A stretch of 64,000 nt of DNA, from assembly GCF_023703325.1 (NCBI RefSeq), contig NZ_JAMQGM010000002.1, positions 124,001 through 188,000 on the forward strand, in the 5' to 3' direction. The notes below the pieces were generated by a model that did no database searches, was not told the DNA's origin, and worked only from the letters and a program-made list of their open reading frames with translations. The DNA comes from Streptomyces meridianus. Lineage in GTDB: Bacteria; Actinomycetota; Actinomycetes; Streptomycetales; Streptomycetaceae. This document shows, in pieces, positions 46,106 to 57,717 of the stretch (positions within the stretch are counted from its first letter, which is position 1; every line of letters begins with the position of its first letter). The translations under genes were made by a program, and so were the position numbers.

Positions 46106-47086
46106 TCAGCGCAGCTTGGGGTCGAGGGCGTCGCGAACGGCGTCGCCGAGCATGATGAAGGCGAGCACCGTGATGCTCAGGGCACCCGCGGGCCACAGCA
46201 GCATGTGCGGGGCGTTGCGGATCTGGGGTGCGGCGTTGGAGATGTCGATGCCCCAGGAGACCGTGGGCGGTCGCAACCCGACGCCGAGGAACGACAGGGT
46301 CGCCTCGAGGGCGATGTACGTGCCCAGGGCGATCATCGCGACGACGATCACGGGAGCGACCGCGTTGGGCGCGACGTGGCGCAGGAGCATGCGCAAGTTC
46401 CCGGCGCCGAGTGCGCGGGCCGCCTGAACGTAGTCGTTCTGCTTGGCGGTGATCACCGAGCCGCGGGCGATGCGGGAGATCTGCGGCCAGCCGAGCAGGA
46501 CGATGAAGCCGACCACCGGCCAGACGGTGTCGCTGGTGACCACCGACAGGAAGACCAGGCCGCCCAGGATGATGGGGATGCCGAAGAAGACGTCGGCGAC
46601 GCGGGAGAAGAGGGAGTCGGTCCACCCGCCGAAGAAGCCGGCCAGCCCTCCGAGGAGGCTCCCGAGCAGGGCGGCGCCCGCCGTCGCGCAGACGCCGACG
46701 GTGACCGAGGCGCGGGCCCCGTACACGGTCCGGGTGTAGACGTCGCAGCCCTGGGTGTCGAAGCCGAAGGGGTGGCCGGGCGCCGAGCCCTGCTGGGACC
46801 TGGCCAGGTCGCACGTCAACGGGTTTCCGTCGGTGATGAGTCGGGGCCAGATGGCGATCAGCACCAAGAAGACGATCATCAGGGCGGAGACGACGAAGAC
46901 GGGGTTGCGTCGCAGTTCGTGCCAGGCGTCCGCCCACAGTCCGCGGGGCTTGGCGGCCGGCCCGTCCGGAGGAGGGGCCGGGGCGGGTGGGCTCTCGACG
47001 GTCCCGGTGTCGGTGGTGGCCAGTTCGATCCGGCCGCCGGCTCCGGCCGGGGCGACGGCGTCCTCCTGGCTGTACGGCTCAGGCAT
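46106..47086 (-). CDS. Oligopeptide ABC transporter permease, DppC-like (second system)
   Basis: A 326-residue permease with an acidic/Pro-rich cytoplasmic N-terminus, six helices and the EAA loop (YVQAARALGAGNLRMLLRH). It overlaps the DppB-like gene by eight bases, indicating tightly coupled translation. Confidence 0.9.
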   Translation of the reverse strand: MPEPYSQEDAVAPAGAGGRIELATTDTGTVESPPAPAPPPDGPAAKPRGLWADAWHELRRNPVFVVSALMIVFLVLIAIWPRLITDGNPLTCDLARSQQGSAPGHPFGFDTQGCDVYTRTVYGARASVTVGVCATAGAALLGSLLGGLAGFFGGWTDSLFSRVADVFFGIPIILGGLVFLSVVTSDTVWPVVGFIVLLGWPQISRIARGSVITAKQNDYVQAARALGAGNLRMLLRHVAPNAVAPVIVVAMIALGTYIALEATLSFLGVGLRPPTVSWGIDISNAAPQIRNAPHMLLWPAGALSITVLAFIMLGDAVRDALDPKLR

Positions 47087-48002
47087 AGCGGATCCTCGGG
47101 TCGAGCACGGCGTAGCAGAGGTCGACGAGCAGGTTCGCGAGCAGGAAGACGATCACCAGGACGGTCACGAAGCCCACGACGGTGGGTGAGTTGTTGCGGA
47201 GCACTCCCTGGTAGAGCTGGAACCCGACGCCGTGGATGTTGAAGATCCGCTCGGTGACGATGGCCCCGCCCATCAGTACGCCGATGTCGGTGCCGATGAA
47301 GGTGACCACCGGGATCAGGGAGTTGCGCAGCAGGTGCCGGACGATGACGCGGTGCCGCGGCAGTCCCTTGGCGACGGCGGTGCGCACGTAGTCGGCCCGG
47401 ACGTTCTCGGCGATGGACGTCCGGCTCAGCCGGGTGACGTAGGCGAGCGACACCAGGGCGAGGACGGTGCCGGGCAGCAGCAGTTCGCCGAACGTGGCGT
47501 CGGCGGAGACGGACGGCCGGACGATGCCCCACTCGACGCCGAACAGGTACTGGAGCACGTAGCCGGTGACGAAGGTCGGCACCGAGATGACGATCAGGGT
47601 GATCATCAGCACCGTGCTGTCCACCGACCGTCCCCGCCGCAGGCCGCTGACCACGCCGAGCGTGATGCCCACGGCGATCTCGATGACGACGGCGACGAGG
47701 GTGAGCCGCAGCGTCACGGGAAACGCCTCGCCCATCAGCTCGGTGACGGGTTGGCCGTTGAAGGCGGTGCCGAAGTCGCCCTGGAAGATCTGCCCCATGT
47801 AGTGCAGGTACTGCTTCCAGATGGGCTGGTCGAGGTAGAGGTCGTGGCGGATCTGCGCGGCGGTCGCGGGGTCGGGAGCCTTCTCGCCGAAGAGCGCGGC
47901 GACGGGGTCGCCGAGGGCGTAGACCATGACGAAGATCAGGAACGTGCTGCCGATGAACACCGGGATCATCTGAAGCAGCCGCCGAATCACATAGCGTCCC
48001 AT
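47079..48002 (-). CDS. Oligopeptide ABC transporter permease, DppB-like (second system)
   Basis: A 307-residue permease beginning MGRYVIRRLLQMIPVFIGST, with six helices and the EAA loop (ADYVRTAVAKGLPRHRVIVRHLL). ATG at 48002 was chosen because the longer frame overlaps the binding-protein gene out of its frame. It lies 104 bases downstream of that gene. Confidence 0.9.
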   Translation of the reverse strand: MGRYVIRRLLQMIPVFIGSTFLIFVMVYALGDPVAALFGEKAPDPATAAQIRHDLYLDQPIWKQYLHYMGQIFQGDFGTAFNGQPVTELMGEAFPVTLRLTLVAVVIEIAVGITLGVVSGLRRGRSVDSTVLMITLIVISVPTFVTGYVLQYLFGVEWGIVRPSVSADATFGELLLPGTVLALVSLAYVTRLSRTSIAENVRADYVRTAVAKGLPRHRVIVRHLLRNSLIPVVTFIGTDIGVLMGGAIVTERIFNIHGVGFQLYQGVLRNNSPTVVGFVTVLVIVFLLANLLVDLCYAVLDPRIRYA

Positions 48003-48106
48003 GGGGGCTCCGGGGGGTCGGGCGGTGTGACGGTGCGCCGGCCGTCGGCGATGGCGGCCGGGGCCGGTACGGAAGACTGCCGCGCACCGGCCCGTCCGCG
48101 GTGCCG

Positions 48107-49735
48107 TCAGCTGACCTTGATCTCGTTGTAGACGGGGACGCTGAAGGGGTTCAGCTGCACGTCGGACAGCCGCTCCGAGTAACCGGCGCTGCCGTTCTGG
48201 TACCAGAGCGGGATGGCGGGCATCTTCTCGGCGAGGATCTTCTCGGCCTGCGGGAACATCGTGACGGCCTTGGCGGTGTCGTTCTCGGCGTTCGCCGCGT
48301 TGACGATCCTGTCGAACTCCTCGTTGCTCCACTTCCCGTCGTTGGACGAGGCGTTGGTGTAGTAGAGCGGCTGGAGGAAGTTCTGTGCCAGCGGGTAGTC
48401 CATCTGCCAGCCGGCGCGGAACGGCCCGCTCATCTCCTCGTTGCCGAGCTTGTTCCGGTAGTCGGCGAAGGTGCCGACGGGGACGACCGTGCAGGCCTTG
48501 TCCTTGCCGAGCGCGTTGTTGATGCTGTTGCAGACGGCGTCCATCCACACCCGGTGGGATCCGGTGTCCACGTTGGAGGTGATGGTGACCTTGCCGTTCG
48601 GCAGACCGCCGCCGGCCTGGATCAGCTTCTTCGCCTCGGCGGGGTCGTACGTGCAGGCCTCGCCGCAGAGCCCGGCCTGGTAACCGCCGTCCTTGCCGAG
48701 CACCGGGGAGGTCCAGTCGGTGGCCGGGGTGCGGGTGTTCTGGTAGATCTGCTCGGTGATCTGCTTGCGGTTGATCGCCCGTGAGATGCCGATGCGCAGC
48801 TTCGCCTTTCCCTCACCCCAGTTCTTGTCGTAGAAGGGGAAGGCGAGGGTCTGGATGATGCCGGCCGGCTGGTTGATGTAGCGGTCGCCGAGGTCGGCCT
48901 CGACGTTCTTCAGCTGGGCGGCGGGGATGTCGTCGACGAGGTCGAGGTTTCCGGCCTGCAGGTCGGTGTAGGCCGCGTTGTTGTCGGTGTACACCTTGAG
49001 GTCGACGCCGCCGTTCTGCGCCTTGTCCTCGCCCGGGTAGTCCCCCCAGGTGCGCAGCTTCATCACCGAGCCCTTGGTATAGGAGTCCACTGCATAGGGG
49101 CCGTTGCCGACGGGCTTCGCGACCCAGGCGGCGTGGTCGTCGAAGAAGGCGCGGGGCAACGGGGCGAACGCGGCGTAGCCGAGGGTCTGGGGCCAGGTGG
49201 AGAACTTCTGGGTGAGCTTCACCGTGAAGGTCCGCTCGTCCTTGACCTTCAGGCCGGAGAGGGTCTTGGCGGTCGCCTTGCCGCTCTCCGGATGAACCTT
49301 GTCGTAACCGTCGATGTACTCGAAGAAGTACGCGTTCTTCTGCTTGTTGTCGACGAGTGCCCCGTAGTTCCAGGCGTCGACGAACGACTTGGCGGTCACC
49401 TTCTCGCCGTTGCTGAAGGTCCAGCCCTTCTTGACGGTGACGGTGAAGTTCTGCGCGTCGGAGGACTCGATCTTCTCGGCGAGCATCTTCTCCGCCTCGC
49501 CGGTCTTCGGGTCGTAGCGCATGAGGCCGCGGAAGATCATGTCGAGGACCTTGCCGCCCTGGACCTCGTTGGTGTTGGCGGGCTCGAGGGGGTTCTGCGG
49601 ATCGCCCCAGGAGGAGCTGAGCACGGCCGACGCGTCGGCGCTGCCGCTTCCGCTTCCCGATCCGCCGCAGGCCGTGGCCGCGAGGGCGACGATCACCGCA
49701 CAGGCGGTCCATCCGGCATGTGTGCCTCCGCGCAT
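48107..49735 (-). CDS. Oligopeptide-binding lipoprotein (second system)
   Basis: A 542-residue SBP_bac_5 protein with lipobox ATACG in its signal, so it is a membrane-anchored external binding protein. It begins MRGGTHAGWTACAVIVALAA and has the WTFSNGEKVTAKSFVDAWNYG peptide-binding segment. First gene of the minus-strand operon; its GAGGAGG ribosome site is well placed. Distinct from the BldKB-type protein in its N-terminus and length. Confidence 0.9.
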   Translation of the reverse strand: MRGGTHAGWTACAVIVALAATACGGSGSGSGSADASAVLSSSWGDPQNPLEPANTNEVQGGKVLDMIFRGLMRYDPKTGEAEKMLAEKIESSDAQNFTVTVKKGWTFSNGEKVTAKSFVDAWNYGALVDNKQKNAYFFEYIDGYDKVHPESGKATAKTLSGLKVKDERTFTVKLTQKFSTWPQTLGYAAFAPLPRAFFDDHAAWVAKPVGNGPYAVDSYTKGSVMKLRTWGDYPGEDKAQNGGVDLKVYTDNNAAYTDLQAGNLDLVDDIPAAQLKNVEADLGDRYINQPAGIIQTLAFPFYDKNWGEGKAKLRIGISRAINRKQITEQIYQNTRTPATDWTSPVLGKDGGYQAGLCGEACTYDPAEAKKLIQAGGGLPNGKVTITSNVDTGSHRVWMDAVCNSINNALGKDKACTVVPVGTFADYRNKLGNEEMSGPFRAGWQMDYPLAQNFLQPLYYTNASSNDGKWSNEEFDRIVNAANAENDTAKAVTMFPQAEKILAEKMPAIPLWYQNGSAGYSERLSDVQLNPFSVPVYNEIKVS

Positions 49736-49930
49736 GGAGTGCCTCCTCAGACTCTCTGATCCGACGCAGGACCGGCGAACACACCACAGTGGACACACGG
49801 CGATTAATACGACGATCAGACACGCGTTGAGGCGCTGGGATTCGCCCGGATGCGGCAGCGGACGGCTGGGCTCCGGGGCCGTCGGGCCCCTTCCGAGCAC
49901 CGGTTCGGAAGGGCCCCGGAAACGCGGAGG

Positions 49931-49963
49931 CCCGGTGCCCCGCCTCTGCGGCGGGGCACCGGG
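49931..49963 (-). terminator. Terminator of typA
   Basis: A perfect 14-bp stem (49931-49944 with 49950-49963, loop TCTGC) lies 30 bases past the typA stop. A second hairpin (49888-49913, CCCTTCCGA/TCGGAAGGG) backs it up before the oligopeptide operon. Confidence 0.88.
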
Positions 49964-49993
49964 CCCGCGACTGTCCGGGCGGGGCCGGACGCG

Positions 49994-51859
<1,866 letters not shown>

Positions 51860-52079
51860 ACTGCGGCGCTTCTCCCGGAATCGTGGATGGCGACACGTAC
51901 GGTCCGGTACGCGTGCCCGTGCCGGGCGAGTCGAGCCACGGCCTCATGCCATGGTACGGGCCCCGTCCGGCACCGGCCGCCCCAGCCCGTACGGCACCCG
52001 CTCGTAACCGGCCGTCCGGAAGCCGGGGGCCGCGTGATACCGGACACATTCCGTCGCCCGGATCACCGCGCGGACATGC

Positions 52080-52118
52080 CACGGCCCTGCCCCGGGGCGC
52101 ACCCGTGACAGGGCCGTG
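52080..52118. terminator. Terminator of the orphan binding protein gene
   Basis: CACGGCCCTG (52080-52089) and CAGGGCCGTG (52109-52118) form a 10-bp stem just past the stop at 52127 on the minus strand. Confidence 0.75.
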
Positions 52119-52126
52119 CGGGAAGG

Positions 52127-54121
52127 TCAGCGGCGGAAGCCGATGTCCTGGTAGCGCGGGGTCGCGAAGCCGAACGCGCCCGCGTTCGCCACCCGCGGCT
52201 TCACGGCGACCAGCTGGGGCCGCTGGAAGAGCGGGATCGATCCGGCGACCGCCCAGATCCGCGCATCGGCGCGGGCCATCAGCTTCCGCGACTCGTCGGG
52301 GTCCAGCTCGGCCAGCGCCTTTTCGAAGAGCTGGTCGATCCGGTCGGTGCCGACCCGGGTGTAGTTCTGCTCGACGATGAGCGAGCCGTCGTTGCCGGGA
52401 CGCGGCTTGGCGAAGATGGGCCGTCCGTCGGTGGCCGGGAAAGCGGTGGCGGGCCACGAGTACAGCGCCAGGTCGTAGCCGCCCGAGGCGACATAGTCCT
52501 TGAAGTAGCTGTCGTCCTCGACCTTCACCATCTCGGTGCGGATGCCGATGGCGTCGAGCATCGCGGAGATCCGGTTGCCGACCGTCCGCACCGACTCGGT
52601 CCCGGGCCCGGTCGGCAGGACGAAGCGGAGCGTCAGCGCCTTCCCGTTCTTCTTGGCGGTCACGACCTCCTTGCGGGCCTTCTCGCCGTCCTCCGGCTTC
52701 GACCCGTCCTCGGCGGCATTCTGCTCGGACTTCGGACGGGAGCCGGGCACCGGCCGCCAGCCGGCCTCGGTCAACAGGCCCTGGGCGGCCTCGGTGTCCT
52801 GGCTCCCGAGGGCCGAGCTGTTGTCCTCGTAGCCCTGCTGGCCCGCCACTCGCAGGTGGCTGCCGAGGGGTTCGGCGGGCAGTCCGAGCGGCTTGAGGAC
52901 GGCCTCGGCGAGCTTCTGCCGGTCCAGTGCGCGCGCCACCGCCCGGCGCACCCGCTCGTCCGACAGCGGGCCGCTCTCGCCGTTCATGGCGAGCTGTGTG
53001 TAGGCGGGCTCCAGCGACTTGCGCAGCGTGTAGCCCTCCAGCGACTTCTTCCGCGCCGCGGCGGCCACCGCCGCGGCGCGGGCGTCCTTCTCGGCCGCAC
53101 GCTCCTCGGCGGTACCGTGCGCCCGCGCCCAGGACTTCAGCGCCGCCGAGGCCTCCGCGCCGGTGGCGCCGGGCCGGGCGGCCGGTGCGCCGGCGTTGCC
53201 CTGTTCCCCCTCCTTCCCCTTGGCCTGCTGCACTCCGCCGGGTCCCGCGATCTTCTTCGCGGTGGACGGGTCGACCGTCGCCAGGTCGAGCGAGCCGGCC
53301 TCCAGCGCCTGGACGCGACGGTCGCGCGGCACCGCCTTGAAGACGATCCTGTCGAGCTTGGCGCGATCGCCCCACCAGCGCGGATCGCGCTCGATGGTGA
53401 CGGTGTTCCGGTCGGTGTCCCGGCCCTTGAGCCGGAACGGTCCCGCGGTCGCTTTCAGACTCCGGCGCGCGCCGTCGTTGAACGCGCCGGGGCTGCCCAT
53501 GACGGACCGGGGATACAGCGGGGTGAAGAGCGACTGCCAGTCGCTGTACGGCTTGCGGAAGGTGACCTCGACCTGGTGCGGATCGTCGCCCTGACGGACA
53601 CTGCGGATCCGGTCGTAGCCCGCGTTGCGCGCGGTCCAGAACGCCGAGTCCTTGCCGCTGAGCGCCTTCCACTGGGCGGCGAAGTCGAGCGCTCGGACGG
53701 CCCGGCCGTCGCTCCACTTCGCCTTGGGGTTGAGCTTGTAGACCACGACCTGCCTGGGCTCGGTGCGGACGACGTCCGCCGCCTCCAGGTAGTCGGGGTT
53801 GCGCTGGGGACGTCCCTGCGAGTCCAGGGTGAACAGGGCCGGCAGCACCGCGCCCGCGATGCGGTCGCTCGCCGCGTCGGCGTCGGCCTGGAAGGTGTTG
53901 AAGGTGCCGGGCATGGTGTCGATCGCCCAGCGCAGCGTGCCGCCGTCGCGCACGGCGCCGCGCTCGGCGCTCGCGACGTCCTCCCCGACGCCGCCCCCCG
54001 ACCCGTCCGACCCGCTGCTGCACCCCGCGAGCAGCGGAAGGGGAAGCAGGACACCGGCGAGGAGCGCACCCCAGCGGCGTCTGCCGGACGCCGCCGCTCC
54101 TCTGACACCGTCGATGGACAT
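52127..54121 (-). CDS. Orphan SBP_bac_5 peptide-binding lipoprotein
   Basis: A 664-residue lipoprotein (lipobox LPLLAGC near residue 33) with peptide-binding-protein features (GGTLRWAIDTMPGTFN; VEVTFRKPYSDWQSLF). It carries two long charged inserts, rich in Ala/Lys/Glu (roughly residues 300-360 and 470-500), absent from the other two binding proteins in the window. No permease or ATPase genes adjoin it, so it is orphan; it may serve the nearby transporters. Confidence 0.88.
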   Translation of the reverse strand: MSIDGVRGAAASGRRRWGALLAGVLLPLPLLAGCSSGSDGSGGGVGEDVASAERGAVRDGGTLRWAIDTMPGTFNTFQADADAASDRIAGAVLPALFTLDSQGRPQRNPDYLEAADVVRTEPRQVVVYKLNPKAKWSDGRAVRALDFAAQWKALSGKDSAFWTARNAGYDRIRSVRQGDDPHQVEVTFRKPYSDWQSLFTPLYPRSVMGSPGAFNDGARRSLKATAGPFRLKGRDTDRNTVTIERDPRWWGDRAKLDRIVFKAVPRDRRVQALEAGSLDLATVDPSTAKKIAGPGGVQQAKGKEGEQGNAGAPAARPGATGAEASAALKSWARAHGTAEERAAEKDARAAAVAAAARKKSLEGYTLRKSLEPAYTQLAMNGESGPLSDERVRRAVARALDRQKLAEAVLKPLGLPAEPLGSHLRVAGQQGYEDNSSALGSQDTEAAQGLLTEAGWRPVPGSRPKSEQNAAEDGSKPEDGEKARKEVVTAKKNGKALTLRFVLPTGPGTESVRTVGNRISAMLDAIGIRTEMVKVEDDSYFKDYVASGGYDLALYSWPATAFPATDGRPIFAKPRPGNDGSLIVEQNYTRVGTDRIDQLFEKALAELDPDESRKLMARADARIWAVAGSIPLFQRPQLVAVKPRVANAGAFGFATPRYQDIGFRR

Positions 54122-54502
54122 GGCTGCTACCTCCGGGCCGCGGACCTTGGCGGCCGATGTCGCTCATCACATCGTTTGCCGACCACTGACAGCGACTCAT
54201 TCCACGCCCCGGCCCGGAGTCGTCACGGCGCCCGGGTATCCCACCCGGAGGGACCAAGCCCGATCATCCGACCGCAGAGGGGCGCGCAAGCGGGCCGTGC
54301 TTCGGTTGGTCGGGCCGATCACGACAGAAACCTTCACAAGGCGGTGTGTGACGCGCAACACTCTGGGGGGCTTCGGGCTGCCCATGCCGAGGCCCCCGGC
54401 CGGGCGATCCGGCCGACAGAGCCATGCGCGCCAGTGTTGCCACCCCAGCCTCCTCACCGTCGACCGGAGGGGAGGGGCCCACCGCGGAGGTGAGGGCAGA
54501 AC
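54122..54502. other. Divergent intergenic region
   Basis: The 381-base spacer between the orphan binding protein and the 96-residue gene has no long conserved ORF. It must contain the divergent promoters, but no consensus stands out. The plus-strand ribosome site of the next gene, GAGGTGAGGGCAG, is at its end. Confidence 0.5.
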
Positions 54503-54793
54503 ATGTCCCTGCAGGACGAACTGTCGAATGTCCAGCGAGCGCTCGACGAGCTGCTCCGGGCAGTCGGAAGACTCGAGCCCCAGGCCGGAACCGGACTGGA
54601 CATGCGCCGGGTACGCACGGACGCCGATCACCTGCGGGAGAGCTTCGCCCTACTGCGCACCGCCATGGCCCGCCCGGGACAGCCGACGCAGACGCCGGAA
54701 CTGGTCACCATCCCCGACGCCCCCTACGACAGCAGTCTGTGGACGGACGCCGAGGACGAGGGGCTGGGGTCCCGCGACCGGCACGCGCCGTAA
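54503..54793 (+). CDS. Conserved 96-residue hypothetical protein
   Basis: Begins MSLQDELSNVQRALDELLRAVGRLE, an amphipathic/coiled-coil N-terminus, followed by an RVRTDADHLRESFALLRTAMAR helix and a disordered acidic/Pro-rich end. There is no signal peptide. I do not know the function. It lies upstream of the succinate dehydrogenase operon but 97 bases apart. Confidence 0.7.
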   Translation: MSLQDELSNVQRALDELLRAVGRLEPQAGTGLDMRRVRTDADHLRESFALLRTAMARPGQPTQTPELVTIPDAPYDSSLWTDAEDEGLGSRDRHAP

Positions 54794-54890
54794 CGGGCTT
54801 TCCTGCTCCCGGCCGCGTCGGCCCCCACCCGCCGCGCCGCCTGCCGCCCTGTACCCCCCGCATCGTCCTCGCTCCACGACGGAGTCTTCC

Positions 54891-55736
54891 TTGGCCACTG
54901 GCATCGAACCCCGACCCGGAACCGACGAATCGAGCAGCAGCGCGCGTGGCGGAGTGGACGGCGCCACGCGCGCCGCCATTCCGGCACGGCATCTGCGCAC
55001 CGACCGCTGGTGGCTGGCGCCCGCCACCACCGCCTTCGGCCTGTTCGCCTTCGTCGTCTACTCGACCTGGCGCGCCTTCGCCGGCGAGCACTACTTCGCG
55101 GCCCCCTACGTGTCGCCGTTCTACTCGCCCTGTCTGGCGGAGAACTGCGTCCCCATGCCGGGCGGAGCCGACTGGCACCTCGTCGGCAGCTGGTGGGGCC
55201 TGTCGCCGGCGCTGCTGATCCTGATCTTCCCGCTGGGGTTCCGGCTGACCTGCTACTACTACCGCAAGGCGTACTACCGCGGGTTCTGGGCGTCTCCCGC
55301 GGCCTGCGCGGTACCCGAGCCGCACCGGCGGTACACGGGCGAGACCCGGTTCCCGCTGATCCTGCAGAACGTCCACCGGTACTTCTTCTACTTCGCCCTG
55401 GTCGTCGCGGGGATCCTGACCTACGACACCGTGCTCGGCTTCCGAAACGCCGAGGGCGAGTGGGGCCACATGGGCCTGGGCACCCTGGTGCTGCTCGTGA
55501 ACATCGCGCTGATCTGGGCGTACACCTTGTCCTGCCACTCGTGCCGGCACATCATCGGCGGTCGCCTCAAGCACTTCTCGCGGCATCCCGTGCGCTACCG
55601 GATGTGGGGCTGGGTCAGCAGGCTCAACGAACGGCACATGCAACTCGCCTGGGCCTCGCTGATCAGCGTCGCCGTCGCCGACTTCTACGTGTATCTGCTC
55701 GCAACCGGCGTCTTCGACGACCCGCGGTTGTTCTGA
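54891..55736 (+). CDS. Succinate dehydrogenase membrane-anchor subunit
   Basis: A 281-residue protein: disordered N-terminus, then about five membrane helices. It includes the NVHRYFFYFALVV helix and CHSCRHIIGGR, with candidate haem-ligand His residues. The single anchor plus SdhA and SdhB matches Sdh1 of mycobacteria. Start is TTG 54891 with GGAG seven bases upstream. Followed by sdhA after 22 bases. Confidence 0.85.
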   Translation: MATGIEPRPGTDESSSSARGGVDGATRAAIPARHLRTDRWWLAPATTAFGLFAFVVYSTWRAFAGEHYFAAPYVSPFYSPCLAENCVPMPGGADWHLVGSWWGLSPALLILIFPLGFRLTCYYYRKAYYRGFWASPAACAVPEPHRRYTGETRFPLILQNVHRYFFYFALVVAGILTYDTVLGFRNAEGEWGHMGLGTLVLLVNIALIWAYTLSCHSCRHIIGGRLKHFSRHPVRYRMWGWVSRLNERHMQLAWASLISVAVADFYVYLLATGVFDDPRLF

Positions 55737-55758
55737 GCGAGAGAGGGATATTCCAGAG

Positions 55759-57717
55759 ATGACGCAAGTCGACCGGCAGGCGTGGGACGTGGTCGTGGTC
55801 GGCGCCGGAGGCGCCGGCCTGCGCGCGGCCATCGAGGCCCGCGAGCAGGGCATGCGCACCGCGGTGATCTGCAAGTCACTGTTCGGCAAGGCCCACACCG
55901 TGATGGCCGAGGGCGGCATCGCGGCGAGCATGGGCAACGTCAACGAGGGCGACAACTGGCAGGTGCACTTCCGCGACACCATGCGCGGCGGCAAGTTCCT
56001 GAACCAGTGGCGGATGGCGGAGCTGCACGCCCGCGAGGCACCGGACCGGGTGTGGGAACTGGAGGTCTGGGGCGCTCTGTTCGACCGGACCGCCGACGGC
56101 CGCATCTCGCAGCGCAACTTCGGCGGCCACGAGTACCCGAGGCTGGCCCACGTCGGTGACCGCACAGGCCTGGAGCTCATCCGCACCCTCCAGCAGAAGA
56201 TCGTCTCCCTCCAGCAGGAGGACGAGCGGGAGTTCGGCGACCACGAGGCCCGGCTCAAGGTCTTCCAGGAGTGCACCGTCACCCGGGTGCTCACCACGGA
56301 CGCAGCCGGGCCCGGGTCGGGCGGCAAGGTGGCCGGCGTCTTCGGCTACGAGCGGGAGTCGGGGCGCTTCTTCGTCATCGACACCCCCGCGGTCGTCCTG
56401 GCGACGGGCGGTATCGGCAAGTCCTTCAAGGTGACCTCCAACTCCTGGGAGTACACCGGGGACGGACACGCCCTCGCGCTGCTCGCCGGTGCCTCCCTGA
56501 TCAACATGGAGTTCGTCCAGTTCCACCCGACGGGCATGGTCTGGCCGCCGTCGGTGAAGGGGATCCTCGTCACCGAGTCCGTGCGCGGCGACGGCGGCGT
56601 GCTGCGCAACAGCGACGGCAAGCGGTTCATGTTCGACTACATCCCGGACGTCTTCAAGGAGAAGTACGCCCAGACGGAGGCCGAGGGCGACCGCTGGTAC
56701 GAGGACCCGGACAACAACCGGCGACCGCCCGAGCTGCTGCCCCGCGACGAGGTCGCGCGCGCGATCAACTCCGAGGTGAAGGCGGGCCGCGGCTCCCCGC
56801 ACGGCGGCGTCTTCCTGGACGTCTCGACACGCATGCCGGCCGAGGTCATCAAGCGCCGGCTGCCGTCGATGCACCACCAGTTCAAGGAGCTGGCTGACGT
56901 CGACATCACGGCCGAGCCGATGGAGGTCGGCCCGACCTGCCACTACGTGATGGGCGGTGTCGACGTCGATCCCGACACCGCCGCCGCGGCCGGCGTGTCC
57001 GGCCTCTACGCGGCGGGTGAGGTCGCCGGTGGCATGCACGGCTCCAACCGGCTCGGCGGCAACTCGCTGTCCGACCTGCTGGTCTTCGGCCGGAGGGCGG
57101 GCCTCCACGCGGCTCAGTACGCGGCGGCGCTCACCGGAGACGAGCGTTCCGTGGCCGGCGACGCCGACATCGACGCGGCGCAGTCCGAGGCGCTGCGGCC
57201 GTTCAGCGCCGAGAGTCCGGAGGGAGCCGGTGCCGGGAGCCCGGCCGAGAACCCTTACACGCTGCACCAGGAACTGCAGCAGACGATGAACGACCTGGTC
57301 GGCATCATCCGCCGCGAGGAGGAGATGTCCGAGGCCCTGCACCGGCTCTCCGGCCTGAGGGCCCGGGCCCGGAGTGCAGGCGTCGAGGGGCACCGGCAGT
57401 TCAATCCCGGTTGGCATCTGGCACTCGATCTGCGGAACATGCTGATGGTCAGCGAGTGCGTGGCGAAGGCCGCCCTCGAACGCACCGAGAGCCGGGGCGG
57501 TCACACCCGCGACGACCATCCGGCGATGGACCGCCAGTGGCGCCGGTTCAATCTGGTCTGCCGGCTCGCCGACCGCTCGGGAGCGCAGGCGGACCCTGAA
57601 CGCGGCCAGATCCGGTTGGAGCGGCGGGAGATGCCGCCGATCCGCCCCGATCTGCTGGGCCTGTTCGAGAAGGACGAACTGGTGAAGTACCTGACGGACG
57701 AGGAGCTGAGCCAGTGA
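55759..57717 (+). CDS. sdhA: Succinate dehydrogenase/fumarate reductase flavoprotein subunit
   Basis: A 652-residue flavoprotein: FAD-binding VVVGAGGAGLRAA (13-25), HTVMAEGGI with His46 as likely covalent FAD site, and conserved MEFVQFHPTGM, GGVDVDPDT, GEVAGGMHGSNRLGGNSL. Role: oxidation of succinate to fumarate at the membrane. sdhB starts overlapping its stop by four bases. Confidence 0.95.
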   Translation: MTQVDRQAWDVVVVGAGGAGLRAAIEAREQGMRTAVICKSLFGKAHTVMAEGGIAASMGNVNEGDNWQVHFRDTMRGGKFLNQWRMAELHAREAPDRVWELEVWGALFDRTADGRISQRNFGGHEYPRLAHVGDRTGLELIRTLQQKIVSLQQEDEREFGDHEARLKVFQECTVTRVLTTDAAGPGSGGKVAGVFGYERESGRFFVIDTPAVVLATGGIGKSFKVTSNSWEYTGDGHALALLAGASLINMEFVQFHPTGMVWPPSVKGILVTESVRGDGGVLRNSDGKRFMFDYIPDVFKEKYAQTEAEGDRWYEDPDNNRRPPELLPRDEVARAINSEVKAGRGSPHGGVFLDVSTRMPAEVIKRRLPSMHHQFKELADVDITAEPMEVGPTCHYVMGGVDVDPDTAAAAGVSGLYAAGEVAGGMHGSNRLGGNSLSDLLVFGRRAGLHAAQYAAALTGDERSVAGDADIDAAQSEALRPFSAESPEGAGAGSPAENPYTLHQELQQTMNDLVGIIRREEEMSEALHRLSGLRARARSAGVEGHRQFNPGWHLALDLRNMLMVSECVAKAALERTESRGGHTRDDHPAMDRQWRRFNLVCRLADRSGAQADPERGQIRLERREMPPIRPDLLGLFEKDELVKYLTDEELSQ

